Positions 46,219 to 54,129 of a stretch of DNA of 64,000 nucleotides are shown piece by piece. This stretch comes from Siphonodentalium dalli. Taxonomy: Eukaryota; Mollusca; Scaphopoda; Gadilida; Siphonodentaliidae. Position numbers and translations under genes: made by a program. The notes under the pieces were generated by a model. That model was not told the DNA's origin, did not search any database, and was given only the letters and a program-made list of their open reading frames with translations. Location of the stretch: contig CP136068.1 in the NCBI GenBank assembly GCA_032622095.1, positions 125,989,989 to 126,053,988 of the forward strand. The letters are read 5' to 3'. The first letter of the stretch is position 1. Every line of letters begins with the position of its first letter.

Positions 46219-46743
46219 TTATTCTGAAAGTAATTCAAGTTCACATATGGTAGGATATACAATATTTAACATCTGCTTTTCACTTTTAATGCCCGTAATC
46301 ACAATTTTTCCATTATGAAAGCATGTAAAATGTATTTTCTCACGTCTGAACATTGCCGCAGGGAACAGCTCTAATTCGTAAGAACATTCCATAAGTTTCA
46401 CTAAAATGTTTAAGTCAAGTTTTCCATTTAACTGACAAAATGCAGACATTGTCAAAATTTTTATGGAATTTAATCTCACTCGCCAACCACATTTTTGAAT
46501 ATGTCGAGCGTACCGACGCAATCGAACTCGTGTCTGTTTGACACTATCAGAAAGCCCGTTAACAACGATTTTACCCGTGTTAAACACGAGGCAACATCCA
46601 CCGAATTTAGAATGTTTCCATACAACTCCGCTAAACTTTTTGGAATTGTATTCAATGTTCGAACAGCCGAGTGTCAAATCCCTTAGATTAATAGAACAGT
46701 TCAAATCTGCAGAACATACGACATTAGTTATTCGTAGCATCAT
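46219..46743 (-). CDS. TATA-binding-protein (TBP) homologue encoded by the Polinton
   Basis: A 174-residue protein spanning the whole two-repeat TBP core with no N-terminal extension. The first repeat opens ITNVVCSADLNCSINLRDL and continues NIEYNSKKFSG..., LVFNTGKIVVNG and RRYARHIQK. The second has YELELFPAAMFRR, CFHNGKIVITGIKSE and ending VYPTICEL. All four DNA-intercalating Phe positions of TBP are kept: Phe37, Phe54, Phe127 and Phe142. Asn7 matches the first-repeat minor-groove Asn; the equivalent second-repeat position reads Thr98. It would bind promoter DNA and could recruit host TFIIB and polymerase to element genes (inference). The start follows the double-PC4 gene by 11 bp on the same strand, and an in-frame stop lies just upstream, so the gene is complete. 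AATAAA overlaps its stop. Confidence 0.88.
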   Translation of the reverse strand: MMLRITNVVCSADLNCSINLRDLTLGCSNIEYNSKKFSGVVWKHSKFGGCCLVFNTGKIVVNGLSDSVKQTRVRLRRYARHIQKCGWRVRLNSIKILTMSAFCQLNGKLDLNILVKLMECSYELELFPAAMFRREKIHFTCFHNGKIVITGIKSEKQMLNIVYPTICELELLSE

Positions 46744-46754
46744 AGGAGTAATGT

Positions 46755-47408
46755 TTAGATCAATGTCTGCATCCGGTTAATCAAACACGTTCTATCGCCG
46801 TTGGGGCAGCATTCCATACATCTTAAAGATCCTTCCTGGTTTTGGTGATCGTCGGTCAAATAGCACTGCACAGTCTGATCAATTTCAGGAATATTAGCAC
46901 ACAGGACGAATATAGCTCCAACTAGTTCTTCAAATTGGTCGAATGTCAGAGATATTCCGTATTTGGTTGCACACAAATCATCTGAATGTTCAGGCAGCCA
47001 ATACCTGCGAATGTCAACACGCGGGATGCCGCTCTTTATCGTAATGAAGAAATTCCCTCCGATATGACGTCTCATGAATACATCGTCTTCACCGGTACGA
47101 TAACTGACCACTTCTTGATGTATATCTGCTAAGTAAGATTTCAACTCTTTGAATCTCCTTAGATTTAATGTTATTCCAGATTTTGTCGGAAATTTATGGC
47201 CCGCAGAACTTTCACCGCACTCTCGTATGTGTATATACAGATTTCCCTGGAATCGGCCGTCAAATAGGAAAATGTCATTTCCTAACGGGGCCAAGCATTG
47301 TGGATGGAACGCCCTCTCGTTGGTTTCAGTCCGTTGGTTTCCTTCAACATCGGGTTGATCAGTCAGTGTTTTTTTATTTTGAACCTGGAAAATAAGAAAA
47401 CAAAACAT
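46755..47408 (-). CDS. Double PC4-like (p15) domain protein
   Basis: A 217-residue frame with two PC4-type single-stranded-DNA-binding domains. Domain 1 is about residues 45-100 (GRFQGNLYIHIRE, then FPTKSGITLNLRRFKEL). Domain 2 is about 114-180 (IGGNFFITIKSG, VDIRRYW, then TKYGISLTFDQFEEL and ANIPEID). PC4 is a general transcription coactivator that works with TBP/TFIIA, and related proteins bind ssDNA in replication. The C-terminus has four Cys (197, 200, 201, 208) that could bind metal. The first eight codons resemble a splice acceptor (TTTTCTTATTTTCCAG before 47384), so the true N-terminus may be a separate exon. It lies directly upstream of the TBP gene on the same strand, which suggests a transcription module. 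Confidence 0.78.
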   Translation of the reverse strand: MFCFLIFQVQNKKTLTDQPDVEGNQRTETNERAFHPQCLAPLGNDIFLFDGRFQGNLYIHIRECGESSAGHKFPTKSGITLNLRRFKELKSYLADIHQEVVSYRTGEDDVFMRRHIGGNFFITIKSGIPRVDIRRYWLPEHSDDLCATKYGISLTFDQFEELVGAIFVLCANIPEIDQTVQCYLTDDHQNQEGSLRCMECCPNGDRTCLINRMQTLI

Positions 47409-47479
47409 TACTTATCAGTTACACATCGAGAATACAAAAGTCCGAAAGGAGTCCGCTCATGCGTTTGATGGATGTTGGG

Positions 47480-47686
47480 TGTGGGGGAGGCCCGCCCCCG
47501 CCCGCCCCGCCCGCCCTGGGGAGGGGGAGGCCCGCCCGCCCCGCCCGCCCGCCCGCCCTGGGGAGGGGAGGCCCGCCCGCCCGCCCGCCCCGCCCCCGCC
47601 CGCCCTGGGGAGGGGAGCCCCGCCCCCGCCCTGTCGCCCTGGGGGGAGGGGGGAGGCCCGCCCCCTCCCCCGCCCGCATACTCAAT
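47480..47686. repeat. GC-rich minisatellite in a divergent promoter position
   Basis: About four units of roughly 45-50 bp built on CCCGCCCGCCCTGGGGAGGGG. The tract is almost pure G/C in an AT-rich element and lies between the divergent PC4-like (-) and F-box-like (+) genes. ORFs crossing it in several frames encode Pro/Ala/Gly/Arg strings and are artefacts of stop-free composition. Confidence 0.85.
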
Positions 47687-47722
47687 AAGAATAAGAAAAT
47701 TGAGTCATTGAGTCAGTTCATT

Positions 47723-48283
47723 ATGGAGAGAATACTACCCGCAGAAATACTGGAGAAAATATACAATCAGCTAATTGAAATGTCAACTATAAATCCAGAA
47801 ATAAAAAAACAACTACTACACAATTGGTTTATAAGAGAAATTAAAATAATACTGAAGAATATAGATGAAGGATATTTTCCTGTACAACGATTGAAATCTT
47901 TGATTGAGAGGTCTGAATTTGAAACTGATTTCTTACAAGATATATTGAATCAAATGTATTCAAATCGCTGGGTATTTAGAGGCGTTCCTAAAAACAAAAT
48001 ACATGACATTCGTGAACTTATTGGAGATAACTTTGTGAGATTTGCAGAATACCGAGACTGGGTTTTCAATCAGAGAAGTTTTGAAGAAGTGACAATAATT
48101 CATGGATATATCATTCTCCGTGAACCGGGTACACTGTTCACGATTGAACAAATACTTAACAGCGGCGTGATTTTGGATTACATTTCTACAAGTAAATCGA
48201 AATATATTTCAGAATTAGAGAATGAATTAATCTGGTCATTCGGAATAATCTGGAATTATGGTGACTCTTCGTTGAGAAAATAA
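47723..48283 (+). CDS. Unknown Polinton protein with F-box-like N-terminus
   Basis: A 186-residue protein read from the ATG at 47723. The same frame is open upstream through the GC-rich repeats, but that part is a compositional artefact. Residues 2-15 (ERILPAEILEKIYNQL) resemble the opening LPxEIlxxI of an F-box, which links proteins to SCF ubiquitin ligases. The second half of an F-box is not convincing. The rest is Ile/Glu/Lys-rich and probably mostly helical, with FRGVPKNKIHDIRELIGDNF near the middle. I do not recognise it as a standard Polinton gene. It stands alone on the plus strand between the PC4-like and polymerase genes. The AT-rich codons match the rest of the element. Confidence 0.55.
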   Translation: MERILPAEILEKIYNQLIEMSTINPEIKKQLLHNWFIREIKIILKNIDEGYFPVQRLKSLIERSEFETDFLQDILNQMYSNRWVFRGVPKNKIHDIRELIGDNFVRFAEYRDWVFNQRSFEEVTIIHGYIILREPGTLFTIEQILNSGVILDYISTSKSKYISELENELIWSFGIIWNYGDSSLRK

Positions 48284-48670
48284 AAAAAAAAATAGTTGTT
48301 TTTGGTTTAAGTATAAACCAAAAATGAGATTGTACTGGAGGTAAAAATGTAATGATAGAAATCATAATTCATAACTAACCTGTATAGAATATTTCACACG
48401 CACAGTATAGGACTACCGAATTTGTAATTGTGAATTGGATCGGGTAGCATTTTATAGATCGAAAAAATGGACACCTTGGATAAATTGACCAATGACGGCC
48501 ATACGTTTATAGTAATACGTGTTCATACACGCTCGATGTTATCTAACATCGAACGTGTTTGAACGAGTCTTAGTATAATCCGATAACTACCATCGATCGA
48601 ATATTTACACTCTCATTACAACCTTGATCAAATATAGACGATTAAATTATATATATATTACGTACCTCGT
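48284..48670. other. Convergent intergenic region with a hairpin
   Basis: It lies between the F-box-like gene (+) and the polymerase stop (-). A hairpin at 48527-48558 has 15-bp arms (ACACGCTCGATGTTA / TAACATCGAACGTGT, one mismatch) and a 2-nt loop. It could act at mRNA 3' ends; no other feature is seen. Confidence 0.5.
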
Positions 48671-51481
48671 TCAATATCCATATGGCAGTGTATCCATGTT
48701 ATCCAATCGTCTGCGTTTGGTATAAACAACTCGGTACTGTTTGTCCTCAGATCTGTTATATATCTTTCTTTTTCCTTTCGATCTGCATATTTTCCTTGGA
48801 TTGGTTGTGGTGATGGGCACTGTGCTTCCAGATTCTAACAGCTCTTTAATCGTCTGGAAATTGATGAACTGTGAATTTTCAAAGTTCAAAGAGAACCCCC
48901 GAACTTTACACGTCTCTTTAGCTTTATTTGTTCGATAAGCGTAATTCTTGGGGCCTCCAGAAACAAATTCTTCGATGTATTCGTCCGGATCTAGCTCGCT
49001 GGTGAGTTGGCCCAAATAGTCGCCCAGTGGGGGATTAATTTGATCCTCAGTGCTGCTAAATACACAACTATCCGTGTCGTAATATAATACTCTTCTGTCC
49101 AAGGAATGAATAACTTCATATAGCATTAATCGAGCGTGACACGTCGTGAATGTGGCCAAATATATGTTATTCGCTGCTCCACAAGGCACACAGTCTTTTC
49201 GATAGGTCCACTCCATTTGAAGCATGTCATCAGTTATGACATGAAAATTTTCCATTTGTTTCATTGGATTTGAAATCAGCTGGAATAGATTGTCTTGTTC
49301 CGATTCATGGAAATACTCGGTCTGCTTGAAATTCTGGTTTTGGCCTAACTTCCCCCAAAATGAGTTGAGCATGAGCTTGCTGATTTGCCTCAGTCCTGGA
49401 TTCTTTTCGATGCTTTCTCTGTCCAGTAATATACCTTCGTTGTCTTTATACGATGTCATGTATTTATCCATGTCTTCGTTAGATTTTATCCAATCCGGAG
49501 GACCGCTAGCCTGCTGCTTGAACTTTAGGAATGTGTTTATATATTCCGTGAATAATCCATTTTGTTGGCTATAGTCTGACGTTTCGGTCCAATGGTATAT
49601 TTCATATATTTTGAGAATCTTGTATCCCACTTTGACAGCTGTCTCCAGTTCAGGAATACACCAAACGCCGGTAATGGCTCTCTGTTGGCACGTACACGTG
49701 CAAGGTCGTTGATTTTCATTATCAGCACAAGTCCTGCACAGTGGAAACTTCAGTTTACCTTCGGATCGATACGGTAATACGGGGTGATAGAGTCCATTAG
49801 GTGGTAAAATCTTGACTTGCGCTATTCCGAAGTAATCCTTAAGCTCGGTAATGTCATCGCCCAAAATGATTTTAGGGTGTCCAATCGGATAGCGAGAGTA
49901 TTTGAGCACACTTGGATACAGCGACGTGAAATCAAAATAGTGTATTTTCTCACCAGCGGCAGCTTTGTAGTGTAATTTAGTTGCATTCGTTCTGCCGCCG
50001 AAGAAACTGTCTCTAGGCTCTAGCCGCTCAACAATGTCTAAACTAGCGATGAAGTCACGAAGCTCCGGATTAGTCTCGTGTTCCCAAATGCACACATATT
50101 TCATGCCTCGACTTTCTATAAACTTCTTCTTTTTCTGTGTGAGTCCGTATAATTCATTAGGTGTCTGGTTGGTTATCGGATTCTTGACTATGTCTCTATC
50201 GTGACTCAGACAAAGTTCACATCCATGGAATTGACAGCCGTGAAATTCGAATGCCGTGTTTAATTCTTCGCAATAGCCATCCAATCTGTATTTTGCATCA
50301 TCGAGTTTCTTTTCACGGCCGTTCAATGCGTGAGTTATGTGAACTTTGTCTTTGAACATCATCCATTCCAGCCATTGAATAGAACTTTTGCTGTATTGAT
50401 CTTTATACGATGTCTTGGGGATTCGAGCTATCTGGGATTTGAGAAATTCTTTCTCACGAATTTGGACGCCGCGTTCATCTTGAAGTTTTGTGTCTTGAAC
50501 CCATTCACCTTTGTATAAAATAGACAAGGTTCCATCTTTACATTTAGCAGGAAGCCACGTTTTCCCTTCAGTACTTAGACGCACTCTCCATTCCTCGTCG
50601 ACGAATTTCGTTCTGAATATACCCATACATACCGATGCGATTGTAACGTATTGGAATGGATCAACCGCACCGACCAGTTTGAACTTCATATCGCCAGAAA
50701 ACTCGTCAATTACGGGTTGTATATTTCCAGTCGCATTCATGATGTGGGTTCTGAATTTTATGCAAGCTTGTCTCAAAATATTGACATCACTACGACAATA
50801 ATCCGATAATTCTTTCTTGAAGATGAAAACTGCATTTGTTTGAGCAGCGTGCCATTTCGTGAAGTCTTTTCGTTCAGCCACACTCATATAATCAGCGCCG
50901 TAATATTTGGCATCCGGATAGGGTCCTTCATAATTCTGGTTGGCTGATTTATTGAAAAAGTGCGGGAACCATCCTTTTTTCTCGCCATCAAGACCGAAAG
51001 TTTTCGGTAACAGTGCCAGCTTCATTGGTAGAAAGCTGAGACTGTCCAGTACTTTTATATGAAGATCTTTTTCCACGTATAGGTACATCAATTTGGATCC
51101 ATTATATATAACTTTGGGTCTCAAGGATTGATCAATGAGATATTCCATGAGAAAATATCCAAAGTAACCCTTGAAGTTGTGAGCCAGTGCTATGAACCCT
51201 TTGTGTTGTTCCGAGAATAACCATTTTCCAAACTTTTCACCGGTATCAGGACCGCTAAATATAACCTCTCGGAGTCCGCATGTATCCGAACATAAATTTC
51301 GATCACTCTTCTTTTTCTTCTTCTTGTCATCACTGTCGATACACGCATCACATAGAGGTCCGCAATTTTTACAGTTCGGTTTCACTTCCAACGATTCATG
51401 CATGCATTCGTAGCAAGCTGTTTGGGCGACGAGGAAGTTCGGTGTATGCTGGACTTTTCCGCACCATGTTTTTAAACAGTT
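48671..51481 (-). CDS. Polinton DNA polymerase B, exon 2 (catalytic part)
   Basis: This exon carries 936 codons of a 1517-residue protein-primed family B polymerase (numbering spliced). The acceptor is ATTACTTTTCAG before 51481; the first ATG of the frame (51403) is internal. Exo II is HNFKGYFGYF (688 at the Phe where Asp is expected). Exo III is YCRSDVNIL (Asp813). A VSR/restriction-like segment with YRLDGY and FEFHGCQFHGC spans about 977-1052. Motif A is DFTSLYPSV (Asp1098). A Cys-rich stretch lies near 1164-1180. Motif B is KLMLNSFWGKLG (1283-1294). Motif C is YYDTDS (Asp1383, Asp1385). The end, TLPYGY, is the usual Polinton polymerase terminus. It replicates the element from a protein primer, as known for the family. 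Confidence 0.94.
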   Translation of the reverse strand, partial: NCLKTWCGKVQHTPNFLVAQTACYECMHESLEVKPNCKNCGPLCDACIDSDDKKKKKKSDRNLCSDTCGLREVIFSGPDTGEKFGKWLFSEQHKGFIALAHNFKGYFGYFLMEYLIDQSLRPKVIYNGSKLMYLYVEKDLHIKVLDSLSFLPMKLALLPKTFGLDGEKKGWFPHFFNKSANQNYEGPYPDAKYYGADYMSVAERKDFTKWHAAQTNAVFIFKKELSDYCRSDVNILRQACIKFRTHIMNATGNIQPVIDEFSGDMKFKLVGAVDPFQYVTIASVCMGIFRTKFVDEEWRVRLSTEGKTWLPAKCKDGTLSILYKGEWVQDTKLQDERGVQIREKEFLKSQIARIPKTSYKDQYSKSSIQWLEWMMFKDKVHITHALNGREKKLDDAKYRLDGYCEELNTAFEFHGCQFHGCELCLSHDRDIVKNPITNQTPNELYGLTQKKKKFIESRGMKYVCIWEHETNPELRDFIASLDIVERLEPRDSFFGGRTNATKLHYKAAAGEKIHYFDFTSLYPSVLKYSRYPIGHPKIILGDDITELKDYFGIAQVKILPPNGLYHPVLPYRSEGKLKFPLCRTCADNENQRPCTCTCQQRAITGVWCIPELETAVKVGYKILKIYEIYHWTETSDYSQQNGLFTEYINTFLKFKQQASGPPDWIKSNEDMDKYMTSYKDNEGILLDRESIEKNPGLRQISKLMLNSFWGKLGQNQNFKQTEYFHESEQDNLFQLISNPMKQMENFHVITDDMLQMEWTYRKDCVPCGAANNIYLATFTTCHARLMLYEVIHSLDRRVLYYDTDSCVFSSTEDQINPPLGDYLGQLTSELDPDEYIEEFVSGGPKNYAYRTNKAKETCKVRGFSLNFENSQFINFQTIKELLESGSTVPITTTNPRKICRSKGKRKIYNRSEDKQYRVVYTKRRRLDNMDTLPYGY

Positions 51482-52141
51482 CTGAAAAGTAATAATTGAA
51501 CGTTTTAACCTCTAGCTTTATCGATAATAAAAAACAAAATAAAACGTCTACACTTTGTTTAAATAATTATTTTTTAAAAAAAATTTAAAAAAAAAGGTTT
51601 TGGTATAGGTTCAACGTTAATAAAGAGCGTTGACGTATTACTATTGTTCGTTGGTTGATCCTAAAAAATTACTCGTTCCAATCTACGTGTCAATATTATA
51701 AATGTATATCATGATCCGACATATAGCCTGTATAATTGTCGATTCAAGCACGCAGCTATCAAGTTCAATAAAGTTAAAACAATTATATATTACGTTAGTT
51801 TACTATATAACAATTACAAATCTCTTTTCACAAAAAAAATATGCTACACATTTTCAATGTGTCAAGAATTAAAAAAGTTAATTACTCGATTTAACATCTG
51901 TGACTCAGTTGAATTTTAATATTGAGACCCTTAACTTTGGTCGAATTCAAGTATGTAATTGTTATATGGTAATATAACACGCGAGGTAACAGCTAAAAGA
52001 GCGTTCAGCGATAATCTAATTTAAAAAAAATGAAAGAGCGTCTCTACTTATGCGCGCCTTTAATAAAGAGCGTTACGTTATCGTGATTTCGACTGTAATG
52101 TGTTACATATATATATATATTACAATTAGGTTAAGACTCAC
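51482..52141 (-). other. Polymerase B intron (660 bp, phase 0)
   Basis: Donor CAG/GTGAGT at 52141-52136 and acceptor TTACTTTTCAG ending at 51482, on the minus strand. Removing it joins KKCAKCQ to NCLKTWCGK without changing frame, continuing a Cys-rich zinc-finger-like segment. Without splicing the exon 1 frame stops 12 codons later. The intron is AT-rich and holds two exact and two near copies of the dispersed motif. Confidence 0.85.
51619..52075 (-). promoter_or_regulatory. Four motif words inside the polymerase intron
   Basis: AATAAAGAGCGTTG at 51619, AAAAGAGCGTTC at about 51996, GAAAGAGCGTCT at about 52032 and ATAAAGAGCGTTA at 52063. Two are exact over TAAAGAGCG and two have one mismatch. 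All have the same orientation. They could be a regulatory cluster; the function is unknown. Confidence 0.4.
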
Positions 52142-53884
52142 CTGACACTTAGCACATTTCTTGCATATATGATCCTCTTTACAGTCCTGGCAATCCTTTG
52201 TATGTAAAGGTGCATATCCTTCAGAACATTCCAATATATCATGTTGAATGGTTTCGAAGTCGAAGAAACAGAATTTAGCTCTTTCATCATCAGTAACGGG
52301 AGGTATGGCCCTCACATAGCATTCGTGTGGTCCCATTGTGTATTTGTCACACGATCTACAAAATGTTTCTCCGCACACGTGTTGATTCGGACGTCTTTTC
52401 CGTCTCTCCATGACTTTTGTACAGTCCAAGCATTTCCACCATTTTTGACAAGGCGCTGTAGTTTCTCCCGAAGCTTGATTAATAGGTTTTGCTTTATGAC
52501 GCACGAAACATTGATGAGACATACACGTCATATTACAATCTGAACAATGTTCTTTGTTTTCACTTTGTTCACATTTATCGCTTTTGCACACGAAACAGGT
52601 GTGTTCACAATAATGCTTTCCTTTGGTTGAATAATGTTTTAAACAATGCACACAGAAATATGCATCGCTAAAGAATCCCGTTATGGATTGTATAGCGTGG
52701 AAATGTTCATTAGCAGTGAGATATAAATATATCACGGGTCTTTCTATACCGTCTGTAGGCGCGCTGGTAATGAATTTATTACCCAGTCTAGCACTGATGA
52801 CTAGTATTGTCAAATTCAGAGTTTCCTCGAATGCTTTTAGATCTGCTAAACTGGCCGGTCTGTCTGTTGATACACCTGCGATGACACTAATTGCTTTGGC
52901 TAATTTTCCTTGCTCCGTACGTTTTTTGTTCCTCATATGTTTGTAATAATTGCTCGGTACTTTTCTGTATTCCATGATGAGTTGTAAATTATTTCTGGTT
53001 CCTCTATTCTGTGTTATTTCCAGCCATTCATCAGGACTGCAAATATTTAATTTACACCAACATGTGGCGATAGCCCGTGCCATACACATATTGTCGGTGT
53101 TTTCAATCGTAACGATCGATGTTTTATTTCTTAGATTGTTACTTTCATCATGTAAAGCCGTTATCCTCCTCCGTGCTCCGCCTTTAGGTAACTCGATGGT
53201 GCCTATATCTATGTGGAAACTTTGATTGACAGTCAGTGTTTGATTACTGTTCAAAACGAGTTCGATTCTGTCAATCACAGTGTTAGCATTTAACGTTTGC
53301 AACGTTTGTAACGGAACTATAATAGGGTTGTCCAAACTTTCATGGTGAATGATAACTCTGCCAAGATCATTGTCAGCCAAATTTCCACGAGCTCTTTGAA
53401 TAGTGTCCTCGAACATTGAATGCAGATTCCTGTATATGTCGATTAACTTTTTCTCTTTGTAAATTTCATCTAATTTGATCTCATATGTTCTCTGTGTTGC
53501 CAAATTGTTTCCGAAGATTCGTTCACTCCTTTTGCGAATGCTATATCCAGTTATTTGAATATCAGAACTGTCGGCTGTTTGATTGTCTGATTTTACGGCT
53601 TCATCTTGATGAGGTGTATGTTCGTCTTCTCGGTTTTGTAATCCTGATGGTCCAGCTGTACCGGGTTGTGAGTTGTTAACATCATTTTTAGGCGCATCAT
53701 CTTCTCCGTATCCGATTTGGTTCGGCCATGGATCATCTCCTGAACAAAGCGTAGATGCTTCAATTATATCTTCATCCAGTTGATAAGCTACGATAGCCTT
53801 GTCGTATTCTTCGATGTCTTGCAGAATACATTCTATTTCATAAATTTCATCCACTGTTAGAGATGTCATTATTTCTTCAGCCAT
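52142..53884 (-). CDS. Polinton DNA polymerase B, exon 1
   Basis: This exon encodes residues 1-581, from the ATG at 53884 to the donor after 52142. The first 130 residues are acidic and probably disordered. A region at about 255-400 has DNMCMARA (Asp264, Cys267) and EHFHAI (His394, His396). It resembles the Cys/His pair of OTU-type peptidases seen at the N-terminus of some invertebrate Polinton polymerases (inference). Residues 411-522 are Cys/His-rich with several CxxC pairs (CVHC, CFVC, CSDC, CLDC), likely zinc-binding. Exo I follows as FFDFETIQ (Asp542, Glu544). The gene starts 246 bp from the right TIR. Confidence 0.92.
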
Positions 53885-54129
53885 TTTTCGAGAAGTCCTG
53901 AGTAGTGATTACAGCGGCGTATATTCACTATATGGAATACAGCTTAGTAAGCTATATTTTTATACCATAAAATCCCGAACATATGCAAGCACGGATTACG
54001 TAACATTATATAAGATTATATATATATGAACGTAATGTATGAATAGGCCGATAATTGGTTTTGTACGGACGAGGCAACATTAGTTGTTTAACTGGTTATT
54101 ATTACGTAACCCTGTGTTCCCCCCGCTGA
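53885..54129 (-). promoter_or_regulatory. Polymerase B upstream region
   Basis: A 245-bp unique segment between the polymerase start and the right TIR. On the minus strand TTCATATATATATAATC at about 54017-54030 is a TATA-like candidate about 135 bp upstream of the ATG. No motif word occurs in this segment. Confidence 0.3.

Noticed and set aside
47385-47470. A 40-bp intron joining MSGLLSDFCILD to the PC4-like gene
   Set aside because: The acceptor is good, but the only nearby donor (GTGTAA) is weak and the intron would be shorter than usual animal introns. Left as an open possibility only.
47459-47722. In-frame upstream extension of the F-box-like gene and antisense Gly/Arg/Pro ORFs
   Set aside because: Stop-free frames are produced by the GC-rich minisatellite in several frames and strands; composition is an artefact.
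51403-51403. Met at 51403 as the start of a separate 910-residue polymerase gene
   Set aside because: Upstream acceptor and exact phase-0 joining to 52142-53884, which carries Exo I, show it is internal.
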